A program made the translations under genes and the position numbers. This document shows, in pieces, positions 14,908-23,195 of a stretch of 42,436 nt of DNA (within the stretch, counting starts at the first letter, position 1; each line of letters begins with the position of its first letter). Source of the DNA: Stenotrophomonas sepilia (lineage in GTDB: Bacteria > Pseudomonadota > Gammaproteobacteria > Xanthomonadales > Xanthomonadaceae); NCBI RefSeq assembly GCF_003244875.1, contig NZ_LXXZ01000109.1, forward strand, positions 1-42,436, given 5' to 3'. Under the pieces are notes generated by a model. It ran no database searches, was not told the origin of the DNA, and saw only the letters and a list, made by a program, of their open reading frames with translations.

Positions 14908-15522
14908 ATGGCTGCCAACCGCTCCGCCCTGCGTGCATGGGCAGCACTGACTGCACTGGTGGCCGCCACCGCCTTGCTGCTGCAATACCTGTTGCTGCTA
15001 CGCGGCCCCGGGGCGGCTGCCGGGGTCGGCATGGCGACACTGCGCTTCGTTGGTTACTTCACGATTCTCAGCAACCTGGCGGTGTGCCTGGGATGCGTCA
15101 GGCTGATCCGTGCGGGTGTGCTGGACACGACTGTCGCCGCGGTGATCGCGTTGTGCATCGGGGTGACCGCGTGCATCTACGTGCTGGCGTTGCAGGGGCT
15201 GTGGCAGCCCACCGGGCTGCAATGGTGGGTCGATGCCGGCCTGCACTACGCTGTGCCGGCGCTGTATCTGCTGGGGTGGTGGTGGCTGCTGCCGCATGGG
15301 GCGCTGCGCTGGCGCGCGCTGGGCGGTGTGCTGCTGGTACCACTGGTCTACCTCGGCTGGGCGATGCTGGTCGCTGCAATGACCGGACAGGCGCCGTATC
15401 CGTTCCTCGAACTGCAACGCCTGGGGCTGGCGGCCTTCCTGCTCAACGTGCTGCGCGTTGCGGGCGTGTTCGTGGTGGGGTGGACCCTGCTGTGGGGGCT
15501 GGACCGCTGGCGCCGTCGATGA
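14908..15522 (+). CDS. Pr6Pr family membrane protein
   Basis: 204-aa integral membrane protein with about six hydrophobic helices. It matches the Pr6Pr (FAR-17a/AIG1-like) pattern: RFVGYFTILSNLAVCL in helix 2, a long central GLQWWVDAGLHYAVPALYLLGWW, and the PYPFLELQRLGLAAFLLNVL end. The function is unknown. An AGGGGAA site lies about 10 nt before ATG 14908. Its last 80 nt overlap, on the opposite strand, the end of the DUF72 gene. Confidence 0.85.
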   Translation: MAANRSALRAWAALTALVAATALLLQYLLLLRGPGAAAGVGMATLRFVGYFTILSNLAVCLGCVRLIRAGVLDTTVAAVIALCIGVTACIYVLALQGLWQPTGLQWWVDAGLHYAVPALYLLGWWWLLPHGALRWRALGGVLLVPLVYLGWAMLVAAMTGQAPYPFLELQRLGLAAFLLNVLRVAGVFVVGWTLLWGLDRWRRR

Positions 15523-16297
15523 GGCGCTGCAGGGCCATCGCTGCGGCCGGGTTGCGGGCCTTGCCGGCACCGATGCACAGCAGGTAGACCTCGCGCGGGG
15601 TTTCCGGGGCGGGCGCGGCCAGGCAGGGCAGGTCGTCCACCGGCTCGCCGCGTGACCAGCGTCGTGCGCGTTCAGCCCAACGCTGCTGCACGGACGCAGG
15701 CAGGCCCTCGTTCAAGCGGGCCTGGCTGCGCTTGATCCGCGCGTAGACGAAGCCCGCACTGACATCGCCATGCAATGGCGCCTCGTCGCTGTCCTCGATC
15801 ACCAGCGCCACGCCGTGGCGGCGCGCGGCGGCGACCAGAGCCGGTCCATGTGCCTCGGCGTTGCGCACTTCCAGAGCGTGCTGCAACGGCACGCCCTCGA
15901 GCTGCTTCGGCAGCTGCGCCATCAGCGCTTCCAATGCATCGGCGTCGGCCGGATGGTACGGATCGAACTGCCACAGCAGCGGGCCGAGCCGGTCACCGAG
16001 CGCAAGTGCCGCCTGCAGGAACGGCGTGGCCGCTTCCACGGTGCTGGCCAGGTCGCGGCGCTGCACCAGGTAGCGTGGCGCCTTCATCGAGAAACGGAAG
16101 CCTTCCGGCGTCTGCGCGGCCCACTGCGCGCACTGGGCCGCAGTCGGCGTGCGGTAGAAGGTGCCGTTGATCTCGATGCAGCGCAGGGCGCGGCTGGCAT
16201 GGGCCAGTTCCTCGCGCTGCGGCAGTCCCACCGGATAGAACATGCCGCCGCGCCACTCGGGAAATACCCAGCCGCCAATACCGCAGCGGATCGCCAT
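15443..16297 (-). CDS. DUF72 family protein
   Basis: 284-aa protein of the DUF72 (YecE-like, TIM-barrel) family. It starts IRCGIGGWVFPEWRGGMFYP, a family hallmark. EINGTFYRTP, FRFSMKAPRYLVQ, LLWQFDPYH, HALEVRN and YARIKRSQ follow in order. The role is unknown; a metal or nucleic-acid-linked hydrolase-like fold is suggested by the family only. The start at 16297 lies 14 nt after the VOC gene stop, so the two form an operon. The C-terminal stretch after residue about 258 is Pro/Arg-rich and lies over the 3' end of the Pr6Pr gene. Confidence 0.85.
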   Translation of the reverse strand: MAIRCGIGGWVFPEWRGGMFYPVGLPQREELAHASRALRCIEINGTFYRTPTAAQCAQWAAQTPEGFRFSMKAPRYLVQRRDLASTVEAATPFLQAALALGDRLGPLLWQFDPYHPADADALEALMAQLPKQLEGVPLQHALEVRNAEAHGPALVAAARRHGVALVIEDSDEAPLHGDVSAGFVYARIKRSQARLNEGLPASVQQRWAERARRWSRGEPVDDLPCLAAPAPETPREVYLLCIGAGKARNPAAAMALQRLIDGASGPAPTAGSTPPRTRPQRAAR

Positions 16298-16311
16298 CTG
16301 GCCGGCAGCGG

Positions 16312-16755
16312 TCACTGGCTGTGGTCCTCGCGCCAGGGGTCGTAGCTGCCGAACCACCACAGGTAGCCTTCAGGATCGGCACAGGCATAGCCGCGGCCGC
16401 CGTAGTCCTGGTCGGCAATGTCGATGACGATGCGCGCTCCAGCCGCCTTGGCCCGCGCATAGTGCGCATCGACATCGGTGACGATCACGCAGGCACTCTG
16501 GGTCTGGCGGCCGCCGACTTCTCCGGGCAGGACCGCGTGTTCGCTCCACGCGCTCTGGTTGTTGGCCGAGCCGAGCATGATCATGCCGTTGCCGAAGGTG
16601 AGCTGGGCATGGAAAACCGTATCGCCATCGGCATACACGGCCTGGGCATGGAAGCCGAAGGCCCGTTGCAGCCAGTCGATGGCGGCCAGCGCGTCGCGGT
16701 AGCGCAGGCACGGAATGATGGTGGAGCCGTTGCTTGGTTGGCCGTTGCCGCCCAT
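16312..16755 (-). CDS. VOC family protein (glyoxalase/bleomycin-resistance fold)
   Basis: 147-aa vicinal-oxygen-chelate protein. The pattern TIIPCLRYRDALAAIDWLQRAFGF, then DGDTVFHAQLTFGNGMIMLGSA and DVDAHYARAKAAGARIVIDIADQDYGGRGYACADPEGYLWWFG is that of PhnB/YdeH-like VOC proteins. The strong site TAGGAGGGG precedes ATG 16755, which decides this start over the frame opening at 16788. It is the first gene of the VOC-DUF72 pair. The substrate is unknown. Confidence 0.88.
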   Translation of the reverse strand: MGGNGQPSNGSTIIPCLRYRDALAAIDWLQRAFGFHAQAVYADGDTVFHAQLTFGNGMIMLGSANNQSAWSEHAVLPGEVGGRQTQSACVIVTDVDAHYARAKAAGARIVIDIADQDYGGRGYACADPEGYLWWFGSYDPWREDHSQ

Positions 16756-16865
16756 GACACCCCTCCTATGGCACGGGGCAGGGTGCATCGGCGACCGTTA
16801 CCATCCTGCGAAACCCCGGTGACGGCCTGCACATGGCCGCTACCCCTGTTCGGAGATGGTGCTCG

Positions 16866-18428
16866 ATGAAAACCTGGATCGGAGGAGCCGTGCTGCTGGC
16901 GTGCACGACCATGGCCAATGCGGCGACCCCGCAGCAGCTGCAGGACCTGGATGCGACCGTCGAGCGCGTGCGCACGCAGTTCGACGTGCCCGGCATCGCC
17001 GTGGCCGTGGTCAAGGACGGCCAGGTGGTGCTGGAACGTGGCTGGGGCGTGCGCGAGCAGGGCAAGCCGGAACCGGTGCAGGCCGACACCCTGTTTGCCA
17101 TCGCTTCCAATACCAAGGCGTTCACCGCCACCTCGCTGAACCTGCTGGCCGAGGACGGCAAGCTGAAGATGGATGACAAGGTGATCGACCACCTGCCGTC
17201 GTTCCGCATGTCCGATCCGTTCGTGACCGGGCAGATGACGATCCGCGACCTGCTGTCGCATCGCAGCGGGCTGAGCCTGGGCGCCGGTGACCTGCTGTTC
17301 TGGCCGGCTACCTCCTACAGCAACGCCGAAGTGGTGGAGCGACTGGGCAGGGTGCCGCTGAAGGGCGGCTTCCGCGAAAGCTATGCCTACGACAATATCC
17401 TGTACGCGGTCGCCCAACAGGTGATCGAGCGCGTGTCCGGCATGAGCTACCAGCAGTTCCTGCAGACGCGCATCTTCGACAAGGTGGGGATGGCCGGCAC
17501 GCGCTACAACGCCGACCACCTGAAGCCAGGTGACAAGGCGGCGGTCGGCCACGCCAAGTACGATTTCAAGGACCTGCGCACCGTTGCACCGCTGACCTGG
17601 TCGAACAATGCCGGCGCCGGTGGCATCTATTCCAGCGCGCACGACATGGCGCGCTGGATGCAGGTGCAGCTGGCAGAAGGCAAGCTGGCTGACGGCACGC
17701 CGTTGTTCAGCGAGAAGAGCCAGCAGCAGATGTGGCGGATGATCACCCCGCAGTCGATCCCGGCGCCGAGCGTGCCGGAGCTGGCACCGGCGCGGGCCAA
17801 CTTCGCCGGCTATGGCGAAGGCTGGAGCCTGAGCGACTACCGCGGGCAGAAGCTGGTCTGGCACACCGGTGGCTGGCCGGGCATGGTCTCGCGGTTGACC
17901 CTGGTGCCAGGCGAGAAGCTGGGCGTGGTGGTGCTGACCAACCAGGAAGTGGGTGCGGCGTTCAATGCGATCACCCTGAGCGTGCTTGACGCTTACCTGG
18001 GCGGAGAAAAGCACGATTGGGTGGACGCCTATGCCAAGGCCGTGGCCAAGGGTCAGGACAAGGCCGACGAGGCCTGGGCCAAGCACCAGAGCGCACGCGA
18101 CAAGGGCAGCAGGCCATCGCTGGCGCTGGCCGGCTACACCGGCAGCTTCCGTGACCGCTGGTATGGCGACATGCAGATCAGCGCCGAAGGCAAGGGTCTG
18201 CGCCTGCGCTTTGCGAAGACCGCGCAGCTGAGCGGGCGCCTGGAGCACTGGCAGCACGACACCTTCATCGTGCGCTGGGACGACCGTTCGCTCAACGCCG
18301 ACGCCTTCGTGAACTTCAGCCTGGACCCGGACGGCAAGGTACGCGAGGTGCGCATGCAGCCGATTTCCGACCTGACCGATTTCAGTTTCGATTTCCAGGA
18401 CCTGCTGTTCACCCCGGTCAAAGAATGA
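16866..18428 (+). CDS. Periplasmic serine hydrolase, class C beta-lactamase family
   Basis: 520-aa exported hydrolase. A signal peptide (about 1-20, with a likely cut after ANA) is followed by a beta-lactamase/transpeptidase-like domain. The catalytic set is complete: SNTK (Ser81, Lys84), YDN (Tyr175, Asn177) and HTG (His333-Gly335). The C-terminal 130 residues form a separate beta-rich part of DUF3471 type. Relatives are esterases or peptidases more often than beta-lactamases, so resistance should not be assumed. ATG 16866 is chosen because it gives the signal peptide. It is divergent from the VOC gene; the shared spacer (16756-16865) must carry both promoters. Confidence 0.9.
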   Translation: MKTWIGGAVLLACTTMANAATPQQLQDLDATVERVRTQFDVPGIAVAVVKDGQVVLERGWGVREQGKPEPVQADTLFAIASNTKAFTATSLNLLAEDGKLKMDDKVIDHLPSFRMSDPFVTGQMTIRDLLSHRSGLSLGAGDLLFWPATSYSNAEVVERLGRVPLKGGFRESYAYDNILYAVAQQVIERVSGMSYQQFLQTRIFDKVGMAGTRYNADHLKPGDKAAVGHAKYDFKDLRTVAPLTWSNNAGAGGIYSSAHDMARWMQVQLAEGKLADGTPLFSEKSQQQMWRMITPQSIPAPSVPELAPARANFAGYGEGWSLSDYRGQKLVWHTGGWPGMVSRLTLVPGEKLGVVVLTNQEVGAAFNAITLSVLDAYLGGEKHDWVDAYAKAVAKGQDKADEAWAKHQSARDKGSRPSLALAGYTGSFRDRWYGDMQISAEGKGLRLRFAKTAQLSGRLEHWQHDTFIVRWDDRSLNADAFVNFSLDPDGKVREVRMQPISDLTDFSFDFQDLLFTPVKE

Positions 18429-18430
18429 GG

Positions 18431-18506
18431 GTAGCGCCGGCCGCTGGCCGGCAACCTCATGATCCCTGGAAACGTCGCGAGGTTGCCGGCCGGCGGCCGG
18501 CACTAC
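18431..18506. repeat. Facing pair of SMAG palindromes (REP dimer)
   Basis: A GTAG unit with arms GCCGGCC/GGCCGGC starts at 18431, and its mirror copy ends in CTAC at 18503-18506. The outer flanks also pair (GGCAACCTC with GAGGTTGCC), so the whole can form one long hairpin. It lies between the hydrolase and ABC genes and may serve as a 3' hairpin for the hydrolase. Confidence 0.8.
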
Positions 18507-18548
18507 CGGCGCCACGGCATCGTCGGCCGGCGTACACATCCGGCGTGG

Positions 18549-18554
18549 GATACT
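18549..18554 (+). promoter_or_regulatory. Putative -10 box GATACT
   Basis: GATACT lies 29 nt before the ATG at 18584, in line with the spacing of -10-like boxes at other genes of this window. Confidence 0.35.
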
Positions 18555-18583
18555 CCGCCGGCTATTGATGGCGAGGGAATGCG

Positions 18584-20416
18584 ATGTTCCGTTGGTTTGA
18601 ATCCCTGATCCCGGTTTTCCCGCCCGTGGATGGGCGCATGCCACCGCGCAAGGTGCTGCCGTTCTACCTGCACTACCTGCGCCCGGTCTGGCCGGTGCTG
18701 CTGGCGACCCTGATTGCCGGCCTGCTGCTGGCGCTGGTGGAAGTGGCCATGTTCGACTACCTGGGCCGCATCGTCGACATGGTCGCCGAGCAGCCCGGTG
18801 CCGATTTCTTCAAGCGCCACGCCAATGAACTGGGCTGGATGCTGTTCATCACGGTCATCGCGCGGCCGATCCTGGTGGGCCTGCACAACCTGCTGGTCAA
18901 CCAGGCGATCGTGCCCGGCCTGAGCAACCGCTCGCGCTGGCTGATGCACAACTACGTGGTTCGGCAGAGCCTGAGCTTCTTCCAGAACGACTTCGCCGGC
19001 AGTGTCGCCAACCGGGTCATGCAGACCGGTACCTCGCTGCGCGAGTCGGCGGTACAGATGGTCGATTCGCTCTGGTACATCGTGGTCTATACCGGCACGG
19101 CGCTGTACCTGTTCGCGCAGGCGGACTGGCGGTTGATGGTGCCGCTGGTCCTGTGGCTGCTCGCCTATGCGGTGATCATGGTCTACTTCGTGCCGCGCGC
19201 GAAGGAACGGGCCTGGATTGCGTCCGAAGCGCGCTCCAAGGCAATGGGCCGCATCGTCGATGGCTACACCAACATTCTCACGCTGAAGCTGTTCGCCCAT
19301 GGCGGGCGCGAGCAGGCCTACGTGGCCGAGTCGATCCAGGAACTGGCGGTCAAGCACCGCGCGCAGACCCGGGTGACCACCGGCATGGACCTGACCATCG
19401 CCATCGTCAACGGTTTCCTGATTGCCGGTACCTGTGGGCTCGCGCTGTGGCTGTGGAATGGTGGCCATATCACCGTGGGCGCGATCACCCTGGCGACCGG
19501 CCTGGTGATCCGCATCCACAACATGTCCGGCTGGATCATGTGGACCATCAACGGCATTTTCGAGGACATCGGCACGGTGCAGGATGGCATCACCACCATC
19601 GCCCAGCCGCTGACCGTGCAGGACCGCGGGGACGCGGTGCCGCTGCAGGTGACCCGCGGTGGCGTGCAGTTCCAGGACATCCACTTCCATTACGGCAAGA
19701 AGGGCGGCGTGATCGCCGGCCTCGACCTGGTGGTGAAGCCGGGCGAGAAGATCGGCCTGGTCGGTCCTTCCGGTGCCGGCAAGTCGACCCTGGTGAACGT
19801 GCTGCTGCGCCTGTACGACCTGGAAAGCGGCCGCATCCTGATCGACGGCCAGGACATCGCCTACGTCACCCAGGAAAGCCTGCGCCAGCAGATCGGCGTG
19901 GTCACCCAGGACACTTCGCTGCTGCATCGCTCGATCCGCGACAACCTGCTGTACGGCCGCCCCGATGCGACCGAGGAGCAGCTGCGTGCTGCCGTAGCCA
20001 AGGCGCGTGCCGAGGCCTTCATCGATACGCTGGTGGACGGGCAGGGGCGCCGTGGCTACGACGCGCATGTCGGCGAGCGCGGCGTGAAGCTGTCCGGTGG
20101 CCAGCGCCAGCGCATCGCCATTGCCCGCGTGCTGCTGAAGGATGCGCCGATCCTGGTGCTGGACGAAGCGACCTCGGCACTGGACTCGGAAGTCGAAGCG
20201 GCGATCCAGGACAGCCTGGATGAGCTGATGGGCGGCAAGACGGTGATCGCAATCGCGCACCGGTTGTCGACCATCGCGCGCATGGACCGGCTGGTGGTGA
20301 TGGACCAGGGCCGCATCGTCGAGACCGGCAGCCATGCCGAACTGATTGCGGCCGGTGGCCTGTACGCGCGCTTGTGGGCGCGACAGACCGGTGGTTTCGT
20401 GGCTGCGGAGCAGTGA
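18584..20416 (+). CDS. ABC exporter, fused membrane and ATPase domains
   Basis: 610-aa type I ABC exporter half-transporter that would work as a dimer in the inner membrane. Six transmembrane helices span about residues 30-340. The nucleotide-binding domain (about 360-600) has Walker A GPSGAGKST (from residue 394), Q-loop VTQDTS, signature LSGGQRQR (about 503), Walker B ILVLDEAT and the switch His in AHRLST. It resembles MsbA/multidrug-type exporters, and a run of such proteins is annotated simply as ABC transporter ATP-binding protein/permease. It is not the lipid A flippase by context. ATG 18584 is preceded by GCGAGGGA. Confidence 0.92.
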   Translation: MFRWFESLIPVFPPVDGRMPPRKVLPFYLHYLRPVWPVLLATLIAGLLLALVEVAMFDYLGRIVDMVAEQPGADFFKRHANELGWMLFITVIARPILVGLHNLLVNQAIVPGLSNRSRWLMHNYVVRQSLSFFQNDFAGSVANRVMQTGTSLRESAVQMVDSLWYIVVYTGTALYLFAQADWRLMVPLVLWLLAYAVIMVYFVPRAKERAWIASEARSKAMGRIVDGYTNILTLKLFAHGGREQAYVAESIQELAVKHRAQTRVTTGMDLTIAIVNGFLIAGTCGLALWLWNGGHITVGAITLATGLVIRIHNMSGWIMWTINGIFEDIGTVQDGITTIAQPLTVQDRGDAVPLQVTRGGVQFQDIHFHYGKKGGVIAGLDLVVKPGEKIGLVGPSGAGKSTLVNVLLRLYDLESGRILIDGQDIAYVTQESLRQQIGVVTQDTSLLHRSIRDNLLYGRPDATEEQLRAAVAKARAEAFIDTLVDGQGRRGYDAHVGERGVKLSGGQRQRIAIARVLLKDAPILVLDEATSALDSEVEAAIQDSLDELMGGKTVIAIAHRLSTIARMDRLVVMDQGRIVETGSHAELIAAGGLYARLWARQTGGFVAAEQ

Positions 20417-20596
20417 TTGCTTCAAGGCTTTTTGAACGGGGCACGGAGGCGGAGCCCAGGCAACTGCTTCGACGCATCGAGATCTGATGCGGACGTAAAG
20501 CGCCACGCTGTGGTGCAATCCGCGCGTTGCTTTTGCACAACTGACGCTAGATGTTCGGCTCGTCTTTCGTCCTCAATTCAGCGGGAGGGAGTGGAA

Positions 20597-20833
20597 ATGA
20601 GAATCACGGATTTCCTGGTGATGGACGGTGAGGGTGACCAGATCCCTGCTGATCCGCATGGCCACCATGTGGCTTTCAACTGTTTCGAGTGCGGATATCC
20701 GGTCGTGGCTGGCTCATTGGAAAACGAGCGTGGCAGTGATGAGGATTGTCCTGCAGCGTGTCGTGGTTGTGGTGCCGAGTACTTCGTGGATCTGCGGCTG
20801 GGCTCAAAGAAAATGTACATCCATCTGCTCTGA
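20597..20833 (+). CDS. Small zinc-ribbon-like protein, unknown function
   Basis: 78-aa protein with no family I recognise. Five cysteines are present: CFEC (29-32), Cys51 and CRGC (55-58). Two CxxC knuckles suggest a zinc ribbon between short strands (HHVAFNCFECGYPVVAG and AEYFVDLRLGSKKMYIHLL). It begins with acidic and Gly/Asp-rich MRITDFLVMDGEGDQ. A good site GGGAGGGA lies 7-14 nt before ATG 20597. The longer frame opening at 20417 directly after the ABC stop has no such site. The 180-nt spacer and the gene itself are visibly less GC-rich than the flanks, which hints at later acquisition. An adaptor, toxin-immunity or stress role would be guesswork. Confidence 0.6.
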   Translation: MRITDFLVMDGEGDQIPADPHGHHVAFNCFECGYPVVAGSLENERGSDEDCPAACRGCGAEYFVDLRLGSKKMYIHLL

Positions 20834-20867
20834 CCCGGCAGCAGCCCAAGCCGGGGCGAACAAAGAA

Positions 20868-20893
20868 AGCGGCCCGGGTTTCCCCGGGCCGCT
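20868..20893. terminator. Hairpin between convergent genes
   Basis: Arms AGCGGCCCGGG (20868-20878) and CCCGGGCCGCT (20883-20893) form an 11-bp stem with a 4-nt loop. Read on the minus strand the stem is followed by TTCTTTG, so it suits the DUF885 gene best; it may also serve the zinc-ribbon gene on the plus strand. Confidence 0.75.
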
Positions 20894-20917
20894 CCGCTTC
20901 GTCTCACACCGTCCCGA

Positions 20918-22726
20918 TCACTCGATTGGCTGGTCCAGCATCAGCTGGCGGGCGAAACGCACCGGCGGCGCGCCGTAGGACAGCACCTGGTCGTGGTACG
21001 CCTTCAGGTTGAACTTGTCGCCCAGCTTCTCCTGCACTGCCTTGCGGGTGTCGAAGTGTTCCTGCGCACCGACGAAGTAGGTCGGCAGCTGTGCCGACGT
21101 CAGCTGCGCGCGCACCCACTTGCCGGCCGCTTCGCTTTCCTGCTGGAACGCGTCGTGGGTCATCAGGTGCATCGCCTTTTCGCGATCCCAGTTGTCCACG
21201 TGCACGCCCTGGTCGAGGATCGCGTTGGAGATGGTGCGCAGGTAGAACTTCAGCTGCACCAGGTGGAACAGCGGATCGTTGTTGAGGTAACCCTGCTCCT
21301 GCATCATGCGCTCGGTGTAGACCGCCCAGCCTTCGGCGAACAGGCCCGAACGCAGCACCGCACGCAGGGTCGAGGGGAACTTGGCCGAGTGCCAGCCTTC
21401 CAGGTAATGGCCCGGAGTACCTTCATGGATGCTGAGCAGGTGGATCATGCGCGAGTTGTACTCACGCAGGAACGAGTCGACCTGCTTCTCGCTCCAGTCG
21501 TCCGGAATCGGCGACACGGCGTAGAAGGTCTTCAGGTTCTTGTCCAGCGGGCCCGGCGAATCGCAGTAGGCCACGGCCACGCCACGCTGGAATTCCGGCA
21601 TCAGGATGATGTCCACCGGCGCATCGGGCAGCGTCATCAGATCGTGCTCGCGCACGAACGCGGTGGACTGCTCCAGCGCGGCCTTGGCATCGTCAACAAC
21701 CTTGTCGCGTGCCGGCTTGTCGGCGTAGGCCAGTTCCAGCGCGGCCTCGATCGCCTTCTGCTGCTGCTCGTCGGTCGGCTGGGCCGGCATCTCCGGTGCA
21801 CCCGGCTTGTCCTTCAGCACGGTCTGCGCGATACCGTACATGTCCTCGCGCACGCGCTTGAGTTCGGCGCGCGCACGCTCACCGATCTCCTGGCGAGACA
21901 GCGAGGAGCTCAGCGCGAATTTCAGCTTCTGGTCGTACTTCTCCGCACCGATGCGGAAGTCGCCCTTGGCGTTCGGCACCAGGGTCTTGTCCAGCCAGGT
22001 CTGCTGCTCGTCCACGGCCTTCTTCAGGCCGTCGATGGCCGCCTGCAGGCGCTGCTGGTCGGCCTGCGGCAGTTCGCCGATGTGCGGGGTGATGAAGGTA
22101 TCGACGATGCTGAGGATGCCCTTGTTCTGCTTGGCAACGGTCTCGGCATGGATCTTCGGCACGCGGGCCGGATCCAGGTTCTCGCGCGCCTGGGCGAAGA
22201 TCGCCGGCAGCTTTTCCATGCGCGCGGTGGCCGCCTTCAGGCGCTCCGGCAGCGGTGCGAACTCGCGCGCCATCAGGCCGTAGATCGCGCTGCCGGCGAT
22301 ACCGTTGTACAGCTGCGGGTCCCACTTGCCGGACTGCAGCACTTCAGCGTTCCAGATTTCCGACTGCAGCTGGTTGCGCAGGATCGCCGCGTCCACCTGG
22401 TTCTCGCGGCCCAGCTTGGCCACTTCGATCTTGTCCAGCTCGCCCAGCAGCGCCTTGTAGGCGGCCACGGTCTTCTGCTGGCCGGCGGCGCTCAGGTCGT
22501 CCAGCTCGCTGTCGTAGCGGTGGTCACCGATCTGGGTGGCGCTGACCGGCGACAGCTGCATCCAGGTGTCCATGGCGCGCTTGGACAGATCGGCGAAGGC
22601 GGCATCGACCGCCGCGTCACCTGCCTGCTGGCTGGCGGCCGGGGTGGAAGCGTTGGTCGGGGCGTCGGCCGGCTGGCAACCGGCCAGCGCGGCGACCAGG
22701 GCGAGGGCAAGAAGATGCGGGCGCAT
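20918..22726 (-). CDS. DUF885 lipoprotein, putative metallopeptidase
   Basis: 602-aa lipoprotein with lipobox LAGC (Cys17). The protein is mostly alpha-helical and belongs to DUF885. The motif HEGTPGHY (His434, Glu435, His440) and a later EGWAVY fit a zinc peptidase site (HExxGH type); this is inferred from family pattern. ATG 22726 has AGGA at a 6-nt distance, while the earlier ATG at 22732 sits only 0-1 nt from it, so 22726 is chosen. A TATGCT box stands 28 nt upstream. It is divergent from the GFA gene and ends at a strong hairpin. Confidence 0.88.
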   Translation of the reverse strand: MRPHLLALALVAALAGCQPADAPTNASTPAASQQAGDAAVDAAFADLSKRAMDTWMQLSPVSATQIGDHRYDSELDDLSAAGQQKTVAAYKALLGELDKIEVAKLGRENQVDAAILRNQLQSEIWNAEVLQSGKWDPQLYNGIAGSAIYGLMAREFAPLPERLKAATARMEKLPAIFAQARENLDPARVPKIHAETVAKQNKGILSIVDTFITPHIGELPQADQQRLQAAIDGLKKAVDEQQTWLDKTLVPNAKGDFRIGAEKYDQKLKFALSSSLSRQEIGERARAELKRVREDMYGIAQTVLKDKPGAPEMPAQPTDEQQQKAIEAALELAYADKPARDKVVDDAKAALEQSTAFVREHDLMTLPDAPVDIILMPEFQRGVAVAYCDSPGPLDKNLKTFYAVSPIPDDWSEKQVDSFLREYNSRMIHLLSIHEGTPGHYLEGWHSAKFPSTLRAVLRSGLFAEGWAVYTERMMQEQGYLNNDPLFHLVQLKFYLRTISNAILDQGVHVDNWDREKAMHLMTHDAFQQESEAAGKWVRAQLTSAQLPTYFVGAQEHFDTRKAVQEKLGDKFNLKAYHDQVLSYGAPPVRFARQLMLDQPIE

Positions 22727-22754
22727 CGGCATTCCTGTACGGGGTCAAACCCTG

Positions 22755-22760
22755 AGCATA
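22755..22760 (-). promoter_or_regulatory. Putative -10 box TATGCT for DUF885 gene
   Basis: TATGCT on the minus strand, 28 nt before the chosen start at 22726. It agrees with boxes at 2530 (plus) and 30740 (minus). Confidence 0.4.
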
Positions 22761-22838
22761 GGGCCCCGTTGCTGCTTTGTCCCCGTGCCATAGGATTACC
22801 ATGGGCCGATTCAAGGACCCTCCAAAGGAGCGCAGGAC

Positions 22839-23195
22839 ATGGAATACCAGGGAAGCTGCCATTGCGGCAGGATCGCATTCACCGTGCAGGCCGAGGCGCC
22901 GATCAGCGACGTCATCGACTGCAACTGTTCGATGTGCCGGCGTCGCGGCAGCCTGCTGTGGTTCGCCCCGCGTGCGGCGTTCCAGCTGGCCACCGATCCG
23001 GCTGACGTGGCCACCTACCACTTCAACAAGGCCCACATCGACCACCACCACTGCCGCGAATGCGGTATCGCGCCCTACAGCGAAGCGGTCGATCCGCGTA
23101 CCGGCACACCGATGGTGGCGGTGAACGTGCGCTGCGTGCCGCAGGTCGATCTGGCGGGCCTTTCGGTGACCTCCTACGACGGAGCGGCACTGTGA
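22839..23195 (+). CDS. GFA family protein
   Basis: 118-aa protein of the GFA/CENP-V family (glutathione-dependent formaldehyde-activating enzyme-like fold). The zinc ligands are all visible: CHC (Cys7, Cys9), DCNCSMC (Cys28, Cys30, Cys33) and HHCREC (Cys72, Cys75). This single-domain size is normal. A formaldehyde role is not shown for most members, so only the zinc-protein fold is claimed. The site AAAGGAG with a second AGGA precedes ATG 22839. The next gene starts within its stop codon (GTGA). Confidence 0.9.
   Translation: MEYQGSCHCGRIAFTVQAEAPISDVIDCNCSMCRRRGSLLWFAPRAAFQLATDPADVATYHFNKAHIDHHHCRECGIAPYSEAVDPRTGTPMVAVNVRCVPQVDLAGLSVTSYDGAAL

Noticed and set aside
13881..16755. Defence or biosynthetic island around the split ATPase
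   Set aside because: Neighbours are a transporter, a Pr6Pr protein, DUF72 and VOC proteins. No nuclease, toxin or synthetase partner is present.
16581..18644. 687-codon frame opposite the serine hydrolase
   Set aside because: It crosses the SMAG pair and the hydrolase gene; composition is typical of a shadow frame.
18503..20518. 671-codon frame opposite the ABC exporter
   Set aside because: Antisense of a gene with every ABC motif in place.
20993..23005. 670-codon frame opposite the DUF885 gene
   Set aside because: It runs over the lipoprotein gene and part of the GFA gene without domain pattern.
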